Assembly (NCBI GenBank): GCA_000620185.1
Contig: KK211087.1
Location: 281,373 to 345,372 of the forward strand
Length of the DNA stretch: 64,000 nt
Direction of reading: 5' to 3'
Source: Geodermatophilaceae bacterium URHB0062
GTDB lineage: Bacteria > Actinomycetota > Actinomycetes > Mycobacteriales > Geodermatophilaceae
Shown here: positions 37,843-47,600 of the stretch, one piece after another
Position numbering within the stretch: the first letter of the stretch is position 1
Layout of the letters: every line of letters starts with the position of its first letter
The notes under the pieces: generated by a model
Told to the model about the DNA's origin: nothing
The model's input: only the letters and a program-made list of their open reading frames with translations
The model's database searches: none
Program-made: the position numbers and the translations under genes

Positions 37843-38571
37843 GTGGCCGACACGCAGTACCCGAAGCCCGGCGACCCTGCCGAGGCACTCGAGCGTCTGG
37901 GCAGCCTGTCCCTGCGTGAGCTGTCGATGGACAGCCTGCTGCAGACCGTGGCCGACCTGGCCAAGACGGTGATGCCCGGCAACCCCGAGGCCTCGGTGTC
38001 CGTGCTCGTCCGGGACCGGCCGACCACCGTCGCCTCCACCGGCGCCCTGGCCACCGACCTCGACGAGACGCAGTACGACGAGGGCCACGGACCGTGCCTG
38101 CACGCCGCCCGCACCGGCGAGCTCACCGAGATTCCCGACACCCGCACCGACGACCGGTGGCCCGACTACACCCCGCGCGCCGTCGAGCACGGCAACCTCA
38201 GCTCCCTGTCCGTCCCGCTGCCCATCGACGAGAAGGAACAGGTCACCGGCGCGCTGAACATCTACGCCCGTCGTCCCCACGCCTTCGACGAGGCCAGTCG
38301 GTCGGTGGCCACCCGGTTCGCGCCCTACGCCGCGGTAGCCGCGGGCAACCTGTACGCCTACCAGGTGGCCCGGGACATGGCCGACAACCTGCAGACCGCC
38401 CTGCAGTCCCGGGCCGTCATCGACCAGGCGAAGGGCATCCTCATGGAGCGGCGCAAGCTGACCGCCGATCAGGCGTTCCAAGCGCTGGCCCAGGCCTCGA
38501 TGCACACCAACCGGAAGGTGCGCGACGTCGCCGACGATCTCGTGACCACCGGCGAGTTCCCCCGCGCCTAG
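37843..38571 (+). CDS. GAF and ANTAR domain antitermination-type regulator
   Basis: GTG 37843 with GGAGG eight bases upstream gives 242 aa. Residues 30-175 are a GAF sensor domain: VSVLVRDRPTTVASTGALA, then YDEGHGPCLHAARTGELTE and SSLSVPLPIDEKEQVTGAL. Residues 180-238 are an ANTAR RNA-binding domain: NLQTALQSRAVIDQAKGILM, ERRKLTADQAFQALAQASM and NRKVRDVADDLVTTGEF. Proteins of this type bind paired hairpins in nascent RNA and prevent termination in response to a ligand or redox signal. They are especially numerous in Geodermatophilaceae and Streptomyces. The target is not evident here. Confidence 0.9.
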   Translation: MADTQYPKPGDPAEALERLGSLSLRELSMDSLLQTVADLAKTVMPGNPEASVSVLVRDRPTTVASTGALATDLDETQYDEGHGPCLHAARTGELTEIPDTRTDDRWPDYTPRAVEHGNLSSLSVPLPIDEKEQVTGALNIYARRPHAFDEASRSVATRFAPYAAVAAGNLYAYQVARDMADNLQTALQSRAVIDQAKGILMERRKLTADQAFQALAQASMHTNRKVRDVADDLVTTGEFPRA

Positions 38572-38813
38572 GGCCGGTACAGGCCTTCCGTCGAGCCGCA
38601 AGGCACAGGCGTCGGGTGAGCCGGCCCGATCTGTGGGGCCTTGCAGCCGCCACGACTTGCCCGGGGAGTTGCGGCGGGTCAGGCCCCACCGCTCCAAACA
38701 CAGGGCCGGCGAGGCCGCCCCTGTGCCCGGCGGGCGCAGTAGCAGGCGGCCATCCCGCCAGACGGATCGCCTCCCGAGTCTCCATCGAATCGGCCGACGG
38801 CCGTCGCCCGCAG

Positions 38814-38940
38814 TTGGCACATGCAAGTCCCGGCACATGCAAGCGTTGGCACAACGCAATCCCTGGCAACAAGGCCACGATTGGCACGGTGCAACTTCTC
38901 GCACGTGCAACTTCCCGTGCCAACTCCGTGCAAGTTCTCA
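38814..38940. repeat. Imperfect short tandem repeats, consensus GGCACRTGCAAS
   Basis: GGCACATGCAAG occurs exactly at 38816-38827 and 38832-38843 (16-bp period). Related copies follow: GGCACAACGCAA (about 38848), GGCACGGTGCAACTT (38883), CGCACGTGCAACTT (38901) and CCGTGCAAGTT (38926). Several contain the palindrome GCAC-GTGC. The array lies in a 900-bp non-coding stretch after the GAF-ANTAR gene. The role is unknown; a protein-binding array is possible. Confidence 0.5.
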
Positions 38941-39068
38941 ACAACCGCGGGGCGGGGGAGCAGTTGGTCGAGGTGGGCGTTGTCCCGGCGCAGCGTCCAG
39001 TGCGGGCATCGCTCTCTTCGTTAGCTCACGGGCGGGCCCGGCTTGGCGCGCTGGTTTCGAGTTGTGCG

Positions 39069-39120
39069 GCCGGTTGAGTCGTCACCCGCTTGGCAGCAAA
39101 CGGGTGACGACTCAACCGGC
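39069..39120. terminator. Perfect 20-bp inverted repeat hairpin
   Basis: The arm 39069-39088 (GCCGGTTGAGTCGTCACCCG) is perfectly complementary to 39101-39120 around a 12-nt loop. It lies between the plus-strand GAF-ANTAR gene and the convergent minus-strand gene ending at 39497, the right place for a bidirectional terminator. No T-run is present. A mobile-element end or protein site cannot be excluded. Confidence 0.55.
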
Positions 39121-39496
39121 GTCCTCAGCTCGACGTTCGGCGATAGGGGACTGGTCGGCTCGTGCCGGGCGGGCCGCGTTTGAGTGCGTCGCTCTCTGAT
39201 CGGGGCGACCGCGCCCGGGCTGACCTCGAGCGCCGTGAAAGGCGCCGGATTGACCCGCCCGCCGCATACGCAGCCAGCCACATCAACGGCGCTGTCGCGG
39301 TTAGCGAACAGCAGCCGGTTCGATCTGTCGTCCGGCGGACACGGTTCCCAGTGTCGCCTACCGGAGACCCGCAGGTCGCGCGACGACACTTACACCGGAA
39401 TCCACGGCCATACGGCTGTCGCAGTGCGTCGGATCAACCGGTTGCCCGGCCCGCGCCTGCGCGCCAACGGTGTGCCGCCGGCGACGCCTTCCGCCG
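39121..39496. other. Gene-poor stretch between the hairpin and the next gene
   Basis: About 375 bp with short overlapping frames in several phases, none with a ribosome site or a recognisable product. I see no further repeat here. Confidence 0.4.
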
Positions 39497-40432
39497 CTAG
39501 GGCTGTCGCCCCGCGCCGCGGCGGCGGGAGGTCAGCAGGGATGGGTCCACCCAGGTAGGCGTGAACTCCTCGAGCCAGGCCAGGTCGTCGGCCCGGAGCC
39601 AGATGCGGCGCCGCAGCACGTTGGCCAGTTCCCCTTCGGGTCTGTGGCTCGGCTGAGTCGCGACCTTGTCGACCTCGTACATGCCGCGCTGCGTCTTGCC
39701 GGACAGGAACAGCACGGCCTGCCGGACGGGACGCCGCAGGTCGTCGGCCAATAGCTGGGCGTCCCGGGCGAGCCGCCGCGCCTCCGGCGGGGACTGCTTG
39801 CGCCAGACGTCCAGGCCGTCGGGCTCCGGAAAGGTCATGCTCGTCTTGATCTCGAGAACGATCGGCTCGCGCCGGTCCACCCCTAGAACGGAGTCGAGCT
39901 TGCGGCCGCCCGTCCGGGTCTGCTCGTCCAGCCTGTACTCGACAAGCGCGGGGTCGGGCGCGCGTGGGGCCGCGGCGGGATGCAGCCTCGTGTAGGCGGT
40001 GTGCAGCCGCTGGGAGTTCGTGTCGAGGACGCTGAGGTCGACCTTCCACGCATTGTCGGTGTTGCGACGCAGGAGGCCGTTGAAGAACGCGCTCCACTCC
40101 TCGCCCGCGGTGTCACACAAGTGGGCGAAGAAGCGGCCGTCTTCGGGCATAACGGCGGGCGTGCCTGCCGTGTCGTACACGGTGAAGTCATAACCCTGCC
40201 GGGGCTGCCGGGTCCCAGCCAGGCCCTTACGCGTGCGGTGCACGCTGCCGAGCATCTCGTCCAGCACCTCGTTCAGGTCTGAGGGCTCAGGGAATGCGAT
40301 GTCGTAGTGTGACTGCGCGAGCAGGAATGCAGCGTGGAACAGCAAGCCGGCGGCATTCGCCGGGTCGGGGGCCTCGCCGGGGATGCCGTGTAGGACCCGG
40401 TCGGCCGGGTCTGGCTGGATGCTGTTGATCAC
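39497..40432 (-). CDS. Unrecognised 311-aa protein with a PD-(D/E)xK-like motif
   Basis: GTG 40432 is preceded by GGAGG; the frame also runs further upstream without support. Residues 25-45 are helical (AAGLLFHAAFLLAQSHYDI). The middle part reads GYDFTVYDTAGTPAVMPED. Residues 178-200 read KLDSVLGVDRREPIVLEIKT with Asp180, Glu194 and Lys196 in nuclease-like spacing. The C-terminus (YEVDKVATQPSHRPEGELA, then ADDLAWLEEFTPTWVD) may hold another small domain. It may be a nuclease or a nuclease-fold DNA-binding protein of a defence system. No partner is obvious. Confidence 0.65.
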   Translation of the reverse strand: MINSIQPDPADRVLHGIPGEAPDPANAAGLLFHAAFLLAQSHYDIAFPEPSDLNEVLDEMLGSVHRTRKGLAGTRQPRQGYDFTVYDTAGTPAVMPEDGRFFAHLCDTAGEEWSAFFNGLLRRNTDNAWKVDLSVLDTNSQRLHTAYTRLHPAAAPRAPDPALVEYRLDEQTRTGGRKLDSVLGVDRREPIVLEIKTSMTFPEPDGLDVWRKQSPPEARRLARDAQLLADDLRRPVRQAVLFLSGKTQRGMYEVDKVATQPSHRPEGELANVLRRRIWLRADDLAWLEEFTPTWVDPSLLTSRRRGAGRQP

Positions 40433-40579
40433 GTGCCCTCCATCTCGTCCGAGCGGCGGTCGCCGTCGCACAAAAAAGAAGTAGCAGCGGCTGCCGACCA
40501 ATCTCGTCTCGGCCCGGCCCTCCGTGCGTCGCGCCTCGCGCTGCAGGAGGTGAGCACCCGGGCCCAGGTGCCGTTGTAG

Positions 40580-40924
40580 CCATCGACCCGAGCCAACGGC
40601 GGCGAGTTCGCCGACGACTCCGAAGCGCTCCCGGCGTGGCAGGACCTGTACAAGATCTTGCTCGCCGGCAACCCCGCCGCTGGCGACCGCCGCGCCTCCG
40701 CCGACCCGCTACTGCTCGCGGCCGCCTGGCGAGGACAGGGGCACCTGGCGCCGCCGGCGCGACCGGCGCAGATGGACCAGGGGCCCGAGGCCCTGTTCAC
40801 GGTGGCCCGGCACAACCCGGCGGGGGCCTGTCAGGCTGCCGCCACGGTCACCCCTTCGCCGACGGACTGGTTGACGACCTACGACATCCCGAAGGAGATC
40901 GGCGACCGCTTCGTATGCCGCTGA
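40580..40924 (+). pseudogene. Unrecognised coding fragment, about 114 aa
   Basis: After a stop at about 40579 the plus frame reads GEFADDSEALPAWQDLYKI, then AGDRRASADPLLLAAAWRGQ and ARHNPAGACQAAATVTPSP, ending IPKEIGDRFVCR at 40924. The residue mix looks like real protein rather than frame noise, but there is no good start codon or ribosome site and no family I can name. It is likely the end of a gene that lost its beginning. It overlaps the tail of the minus-strand frame ending at 40879. Confidence 0.35.
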
Positions 40925-41319
40925 TCGCACGTCCCGCGCGGCGACCGCCTGCCGGCCAGGCAGCTCCTACGCCAGCCCGATGGGGGTTTCTCACCACCTG
41001 GTGGGACACGGCCGGCTGCCGTGCCTTGAGCCCGGTGAGCCCCGTGAGCCCGGACTCGTCCCTCGACGACCTTCGCCGCGGCGGTACCTGGCGCGGTCAG
41101 CGACGTGCCACCGGGCAGTTCGTAGCGGCTGCGGTCACCGGTGACCGCCACGCCGTGACGGCACAAGTGGGCGGCGATGTGCGCCAGCAGCGCACCGCGG
41201 GCGTGACATTTCACCCGATTGCGCGCGTCGACCGCGGTGATGCGCCCCAGCGGGGCGTGCAGCGGTGTGCCGTCGGGCAGCCTGGCGATCGGCACGTGCA
41301 CGTCGACGCGGTTGCCCAT
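40879..41319 (-). CDS. Small unrecognised protein downstream of the 657-aa gene
   Basis: The frame from ATG 41319 begins MGNRVDVHVPIARLPDGTPL, then HAPLGRITAVDARNRVKCHA and RGALLAHIAAHLCRHGVAV. It lies 17 bp after the 657-aa gene and so at the very end of the Wadjet-containing run. The first 80 residues look coding. After about residue 85 the composition becomes Arg/Gly/Pro-rich, which suggests a frameshift or decayed tail. The true protein may be about 90 aa. Function unknown. Confidence 0.45.
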   Translation of the reverse strand: MGNRVDVHVPIARLPDGTPLHAPLGRITAVDARNRVKCHARGALLAHIAAHLCRHGVAVTGDRSRYELPGGTSLTAPGTAAAKVVEGRVRAHGAHRAQGTAAGRVPPGGEKPPSGWRRSCLAGRRSPRGTCDQRHTKRSPISFGMS

Positions 41320-41335
41320 GCAGTCACCCCACCAT

Positions 41336-43309
41336 TCACCCTTCGGGGTCGGTCGTGTCGGATTCACGGTCGTCGTCCGGCAGCTCGAGTCCGGCGAGGA
41401 TCAGGTCGGACAGCAGATTCCCCGCCAGCTCCCGGTACGGCTTGCCGTCGTCGTCCGCGCCCCAGGTGACCTCGGCGGTGAGCAGCGTGCTGGCGGCGTA
41501 GGTGGCCAGTGCAGCGGCGCGGGGACCGGCGACGGCCTCGATAGCGTCCAGGACGTCGACGAGGGCGGCTGCGGCGCGCCGGAGGGTCGTCGCGGAGTGC
41601 TCGTCGACGTTCAGCGCGGCCAGCCACTCGGCGGGCACGTCGGTGAGGTAGTCGGACAGGACGTCCACGGAGAGCTCGTCCTGCTCCGCGAGCCGGGCGA
41701 CCTGCGCGCGGAGCGCGGCGCCGCGGGTGCTGGTGTCGGGGGTGGTCGGGTCGGTGCGTTTGCCGTCTTCGGGTGCTGCCACGGTGTCCGGTGCGGTGGC
41801 CGGGCGGGGGAGCGTCTGCGTGGTCGCCGGCGGCAGGGCCGCGGTGACGTCGCGCGGGGAGGCGGTCATCGGGTCCAGCGCGAGCACGCCGAGGAACAGG
41901 GTGCGGGTGATGGCGGCCAGGGGCACCCGTGAGTCCTCGCGGAACGGCTTGATGAACCAGTCGGGGTCGCTGACGGCCCGCTGCGCCCGCTCTTCGAACA
42001 GGTTGGCCGCGTGGGCGGTCATGTTGGCCAGCGGGGCGCGTGGCCTGGACCTGGTGGTGGCGGCGGCTGACCGGACGGCCTGCCAGACGAGGCAGTACGT
42101 CTCGGCGAGGGAGCGGACGCCCGCGACGCGGAGCATCGCCTCCCGCAGTCGCGCCTCGTGGTTGTCCGGCACGTCGGGCAGGTGGTACTCGGTGAGCTGA
42201 TGAGCGAAGTAGCGGCGGGTCTCGGCGGCGACCAGGTCGGCGGCGAGGGCCCGCAGGTCGTCCTGTCCGGTGTGGGTGGCCAGCCAGGCGCGGACCCTGT
42301 CGGCGAGGTGCGCGTCGAGGGCGTCGGTGGCGGTGCCGAGGCTGCCGCCCTGCGAGGCGTACCAGGCGGCGGCGTGCGGGTAGAAGCCGTCGGTGGCCGG
42401 AGCGGTGAGCCGGTCGGGGTCCTGCTCGGCGGCTTCCCACGCCTGCTCGAACGTGGCCGTCCACACGAACGCGTTCAGCGGGCTGGCGGTGGGGTGGACC
42501 CGCAGCAGTCCCGCCCGGTACGCATCGCGCAGCAGCGTGAACTCCAGGTCGGTGTTCGGTGCCAGCGGCGCCGGCCAGGTGCTCACCGGCGGCATGGGGG
42601 TGGCCGGCGCGTACCGGAGCCCGGCGAGGACGCCGAGGTCGGTGTGCAGGTCGGCGCCGACGGCGGTCCAGTCGACCGAGTCGTGCGGGTCGGCCAGCTG
42701 CACCGGGTAGGCGGCTGCGGCGGCGGAGCGGCGCAGCTGGTCGAAGGTCGCCTTCGCGTGGGTCAGCTGCTGCCGGGCGCGGTGCTGCGCGGCCTGCTGC
42801 TCGCGGCGGGTGACCTCGGCCTGCCGCTTCTGCTCGAGCGCGGCGCGGCCGGTCGGGTCGGCGAACCTGGCCAGGTGGGTCTGCAGGGTCCCGTCGTGCG
42901 CGGCGCAGTGGGCGGCGACGTCCCGGTTGGCGGCGATCGAGTCGAGGCTGGAGCGGGAGCGCAGCTGAACCGGCGCCTCGCAGGTCGGGCACGGGAACGC
43001 CGGCAACGTCGCCCGGATCCCGGCCGCGGCGACGAGGTAGACACGGGAGGCGTCCACGCCCGTGTCGGCGGAGATCGGCTTGGTGGTCTCCGCCCACAGC
43101 GACGTGGGCGTGCGGCTGGCGACGGTCCGGTCGAAGCCGAGCCACGCCCAGTAGCGCCGGCCGAGGGCGACCCACTGCGGGTCGGCGTTAGGCACGGGGG
43201 TCAGCTGCGGGATGAACTCCTCCGGCCGGTCCAGGGTGGCCGGGGCGGAGGACTCGACGGGGGCGTCTGCAGGGGTGGTCGTGCTGTCGCTGGGTTCCGC
43301 GGAGGCCAT
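41336..43309 (-). CDS. Unrecognised 657-aa protein next to the Wadjet operon, with a CPxC motif
   Basis: ATG 43309 (an in-frame GTG at 43345 is an alternative) lies 117 bp after JetD on the same strand. Residues 40-70 read DPQWVALGRRYWAWLGFDRT. A cysteine pair near residue 108 (ATLPAFPCPTCEAPVQL), with Cys and His nearby (AAHCAAHDGTLQTHLARF), could bind zinc. Residues 150-200 are a charged coiled coil (QKRQAEVTRREQQAAQHRA). The remainder is helical with a disordered Pro/Thr linker near 500-530 and a helical C-terminal domain. I do not know this family. Its position suggests an accessory protein of the locus, which is inference. Confidence 0.75.
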   Translation of the reverse strand: MASAEPSDSTTTPADAPVESSAPATLDRPEEFIPQLTPVPNADPQWVALGRRYWAWLGFDRTVASRTPTSLWAETTKPISADTGVDASRVYLVAAAGIRATLPAFPCPTCEAPVQLRSRSSLDSIAANRDVAAHCAAHDGTLQTHLARFADPTGRAALEQKRQAEVTRREQQAAQHRARQQLTHAKATFDQLRRSAAAAAYPVQLADPHDSVDWTAVGADLHTDLGVLAGLRYAPATPMPPVSTWPAPLAPNTDLEFTLLRDAYRAGLLRVHPTASPLNAFVWTATFEQAWEAAEQDPDRLTAPATDGFYPHAAAWYASQGGSLGTATDALDAHLADRVRAWLATHTGQDDLRALAADLVAAETRRYFAHQLTEYHLPDVPDNHEARLREAMLRVAGVRSLAETYCLVWQAVRSAAATTRSRPRAPLANMTAHAANLFEERAQRAVSDPDWFIKPFREDSRVPLAAITRTLFLGVLALDPMTASPRDVTAALPPATTQTLPRPATAPDTVAAPEDGKRTDPTTPDTSTRGAALRAQVARLAEQDELSVDVLSDYLTDVPAEWLAALNVDEHSATTLRRAAAALVDVLDAIEAVAGPRAAALATYAASTLLTAEVTWGADDDGKPYRELAGNLLSDLILAGLELPDDDRESDTTDPEG

Positions 43310-43426
43310 GCGGTCCAGTGTGCCGAACCCCGCCGACAGCTCCACGAGCGGCGACCGGGCACACGCCCCGGCAGAGACGCCCCCGCGGACCCGTCCATCA
43401 CCTCGTGAGCCGCCCCAAGGGCGGGG

Positions 43427-44671
43427 TCAGCTCAGCAGGGTCTGCAGGACAGCGTCATGCTCCTGGTACACCGCCCGTCCATGGGCGGACAGCATCGCGG
43501 CCAGTGCCACTGGTGTCCCGATCGGCAAGGGGCCGAGGGACACCGCTGAAGGACTCAAACCCGCCCTCGCGACTACGTCCTCGCCCATCCCCACCAGCCG
43601 CGCGCCGTAGAACGCACGCATCTGCTCGGCGATGATCAGACCGTCCCGGTCTACATCCCCGGCATAGGACAACGGCAGCCCGCAGTCGACCACTCGCTGC
43701 AGGAAGGCGTGCTCGACCGCTCGCAGGTGTCCGCTCGTGCAGGCCAGCGCGCCGTCGAATCCGATCGCCATCGCCGCCTCGAGCACTGACGGGTTCTCCA
43801 CCACCAGCAGCTGCTCGGCGACAAGCACCGGCGGATTGACGGTCAGGTCGTACAACGTCAGCGGCACCGGTCCGCCACCCAACCGCAGCCGCTCATCCAC
43901 CGGCCCGGACCCGGACGCGGAAACGTTGAGCACGAGCACGGTCGTGGACAGGCGATCTGCCACCACGCCGACCCGCCACAGCAGCGCCCGTACTCCGTCC
44001 GGTCGCGCTGGCACCGCTTCCCCGAGCAGTTCCGCAGCCGCCTCTACCAACCGCCGGCCGGGCAATGTGTCAAGGTCGAGGGAGTGCGGATCGCCGGTGC
44101 AGTCGTGCGCCAGTTTGGCCAGCGTCACCGGAGCCGACCCCGGCTGACGCAGCCGTCCGATCAGGGTCAGGGCGGCCCCGAGCTGCTGGGTCTGCTGCCG
44201 GACCGCGCCGATGTCAGCCTCCGCGACTCCGGCCGCCCGAATGCGGCTCGCGAGCGCCGGCACGGCGGCCAGATCCGACTCGACCTGCACCCACAGCGCC
44301 TCGCGGGCGTCCGTCCCCGCGCGACGCAGCAGCGAGCGGTTGATAACCGGCCGGCCGACCGCCAGTTCAGCGATGACCGGCAGATGCCGATCCGTCAGGT
44401 CGAATCGGGCGAGCAGCTCCCGCAGCGGCACCCGTGTCACTCCGGCCACGACCGACACCGCGGAACTGCCACGGCGCCGGCGTGTGCTGGTGTCCAGCCA
44501 TGTCCGCAGCATCGCGATGCCGGCCGCGGGCAGCCGGCTCACCCTCACCGTCGCCAGCTGCGTCGGATCCGTTCCCGCGCACAGTCGGTCGTGCACCGCT
44601 TCCCACAGTGCCCGCAGGTCCGCGTCTTCGGCGAGCGCCCGGGCGGCGGGCGGCACCTCCGCGGTCGTCAC
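43427..44671 (-). CDS. jetD: Wadjet nuclease subunit JetD (TIGR02679, DUF2399 TOPRIM type)
   Basis: A protein of 414 aa. GTG 44671 overlaps the stop of the SMC gene (GTGA). The N-terminal half matches the TIGR02679 layout (RVSRLPAAGIAMLRTWLDT). The C-terminal half is a TOPRIM domain: LLVVENPSVLEAAMAIGF (Glu at about 287), LACTSGHLRAVEHAFLQR, and LSYAGDVDRDGLIIAEQM (the DxD metal site, about 333). In Wadjet the D subunit is the endonuclease that cuts circular DNA extruded by the SMC motor. All expected acidic residues are present. It is the last gene of the four-gene set. Confidence 0.85.
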   Translation of the reverse strand: MTTAEVPPAARALAEDADLRALWEAVHDRLCAGTDPTQLATVRVSRLPAAGIAMLRTWLDTSTRRRRGSSAVSVVAGVTRVPLRELLARFDLTDRHLPVIAELAVGRPVINRSLLRRAGTDAREALWVQVESDLAAVPALASRIRAAGVAEADIGAVRQQTQQLGAALTLIGRLRQPGSAPVTLAKLAHDCTGDPHSLDLDTLPGRRLVEAAAELLGEAVPARPDGVRALLWRVGVVADRLSTTVLVLNVSASGSGPVDERLRLGGGPVPLTLYDLTVNPPVLVAEQLLVVENPSVLEAAMAIGFDGALACTSGHLRAVEHAFLQRVVDCGLPLSYAGDVDRDGLIIAEQMRAFYGARLVGMGEDVVARAGLSPSAVSLGPLPIGTPVALAAMLSAHGRAVYQEHDAVLQTLLS

Positions 44672-47600
44672 GCGCTGCCCGTCCCGGTGCGCGCACCCGG
44701 GCCGACCCTGTCGGCGACCAGGACCGGCCGCCCCGATCCGGCCCACAGCCATGGCATGGACACCCGCACCGAGCCGGTGTGCGTCACCTGGGCGATGAGA
44801 ACCCGTTCGGACTCGGCCTTGAGCATCGCGCTCATCTCCGGCGCGGTGGAGAGCACATCGAAGTTCCAGGCGCGCAGCAGCGCCAGCAGTTTGCGCACGT
44901 TCTGCGGGTCGAACGCGGCGTTCACCTCGTCGATGAACAGCAGTCGTGGGCCCCGGTAGCCCGGCGCCTCATACATGGACCAGGCCGCCGCAAGCAGCGG
45001 CAGCATCGTCGCCAGGCGCATCTCCCCGGTGCTGAACGACGCCAGCGGGTTCGACCGCGCCGTGAGCGTCCGGAACACCTCGGTGGTGCCGTCGCCGAAC
45101 GATGCGTGTGTCACCTTGATGTCCCACTCGTGCCAGACCCGGTAGTCGAAGGTGTGGGCGACCCGGTCCTCCCAGGTGTCGCCGGTCGCGTCCTCCAGCC
45201 GCTGCCGCAGCACCTCATACATCTGCTCGAAGGTCTCGTCCGACGGCAGCGCGCTGACCAGCTCGATCATCCGTTGCGCGTCCGGGTCGTTCCTGATCTT
45301 CCAGTCGACCTCGACGCCGACCCGGGCCACACCGGTCCGGACGTCACGGAGGGTGGAGCGGATCTGCCGGACCAGCTCCTGCGCCGCGGCGCGGCGGGTC
45401 GCGATGTCCCGCCGTAGCGCGGTGAACATGCTCGTCTTGAGAGTGACCTTCACGTCGTCGCGCAGGTCGCTCTCCAGTTGCGCGCCGGTCTGCTGCAGGG
45501 TCACCACGGTCATGTGCAGGTCTTCACCGGTCAGTGCATCGGGCGCGGCGACAACCGCCCGGCGCCACTCGGTGCCGGGGATCGTCTGCAGCGTCACCTG
45601 CCGGTCGAACCGGGTCAGGGCGCTGCTGACCGACTTTGCATCGGTCTCCAGCCGGGTCCGCCGGGCCTCGAGGAGCTTGGCGAGCTCGTCGCGGTTGTTG
45701 CTACGCGGCTCGGCCGCCAGCATCCGTGCGCCCCAGGTGAGCGCCGCAGTCAGGTTGGCCGGGCGTCCGGCCTCGTCGACGCTGATGCCGTCGCCGACGG
45801 TGGCGATCGACTCGTCGACGAGCCGGTTCATCTGCTGCATGCACCGTTCGCGCTGCTGTTCAGCCTGCTCACGTTGGGGGGCGATGCCCTCCAGGGTGCT
45901 CTGCGCCTTTGCAGCGTCGATGGCGGCCTGATGTCCTTCGTCGCGGAGCCGCTCGAGCCGCGTCTTCGCGTCGGCCGACGCGGCGGCCGCCTGCCGCTGG
46001 GCCAGCCGCAGCTGTTCGTACTCGGCCCCGTGCAGCTGCCGCAGCTGCGCCACCATGGCCTGTTCGCGGACGGCGTCGGCCCGGGCGGTCGCCGCCTCAC
46101 CCGCCTGCCGGCGGGCCCGCTCGCTCAGCTCCCGGGCCGCGGCCTGCGCCGTCCGGGATTGCCCGCGCAGCTGCAGGGCCCGGTCGGCGCCGCGCTGCCA
46201 TGAGTGCAGTTGGTCGGCCAGTTGACCGAGTCTGCCGGCGAACGATCTCAGCGCCGCCGGCTCGGCCGGGAGCATCCGGCCGTCACCCAGGTCGACGGCC
46301 TTGTTCAGCGCGGTCAGCGCGCGCTTCGTCCGGCTGTGCGCACCCTGTACCCGCGCGAGCGCGCCCTGGACGAGCTTTTGCGCCGCGGTCAGCTCCCGCG
46401 TCGCGTCGTCTTCGGCGGCTCGCGCGTCGTGCAGCGCCGTCAGTGACGGAAACTGCTCCCGCTGCTGGTCGGCGAGGGCTTGTGCGGTGAGCGCATCCTC
46501 CAGCAGATCCCCGGCCTGCCTGGCCAGCTCGGCCTTCTCGGTGGCCGACCGTTCCGCCGCCACGGCCGCCTTGTCGGCCTGGGAGGCCAGCGCGGTGGCG
46601 GTTCTGACCTCGCCGTCGAGCACGCCGAGGAATCGGTCCCGGGCCTGCCGGGCTGCGGCGACGCGGGCCTGCACCTCTTGCAGCGCGGCATCTGCCTGCA
46701 GTTGCTGCTCGGCCGCCTGCCGGTCGGCGGCCCGGGCCGCCAGCTGCGCCTGCTGTGCCACGGTGCGGGGTTGTTGCCAGGTTGTCGCGGGCGGCAGGAT
46801 CTGCCGCTCGTCGACGGCCGCGGCCAGGTCGGCCTGACGTTCCTCGAGGGTGGCCTCGGCTGCGGCACGCTCGGCCGCGGCGGTCGCCAAGTGCGCCTCG
46901 AGCGTGGCGATCCGCTCGGCACGGGCCCGCTCCCGGGCAGTCGTGCCGATGTAGCGCGATTGGTAGCCGTCGGGCGCGGCGGCCGTCAGCACTCCGGTCC
47001 GGACGCTCAGCTGCGTCGTGCCGTCGACTGCGACGCTGCGCAGCAGCGCGGACACCAGCTCGGGAGGGACTGGGGTGCCCTGTTCGGCCCTGAGCAGGTC
47101 CGCGAGGCTACGCCCGGCAACCGGGTGCTCACCGGTCAGCACGGTGTCACCGGCGCGGGCCCGGCCGTCGGGGGTGACGACCGCGTCGAGCACCCCCGAG
47201 ACGAGCAGCGCACCCTCCAGGCGGTCGCGGGCGTCGTCGGCCACGCCGTCGACGAAGTCGACCAGCGACCACAGCGGGCTGCCGTCGGCACGGGTCCGCC
47301 AGACCGGCGCGGGCGGCGGGGCCGGGGCCCGCCGTGCCTGCTCCAGGTCGGCGGCAACCGCGTCCATGTCCCCCTGCAGTTGCACCACGAGCCGCTCGGC
47401 CTCGACGATGCGCCGGTCAAGCAGGCTGATCGTGCGCTGGGACGACTCGGCCAACGCGGTCCGCAGCGGCTCGTCGTCGTACTCGGCGAGTGTCTGCAGT
47501 GAGCGCTCCGCGAGCATGACCGCCGGGTCGCTGAGGGTGAGCAGCCGGGTGTTCTGTGTGGCGTCACGGGTCTGGTCGACCGCCGCGGTGAGCTCACCAA

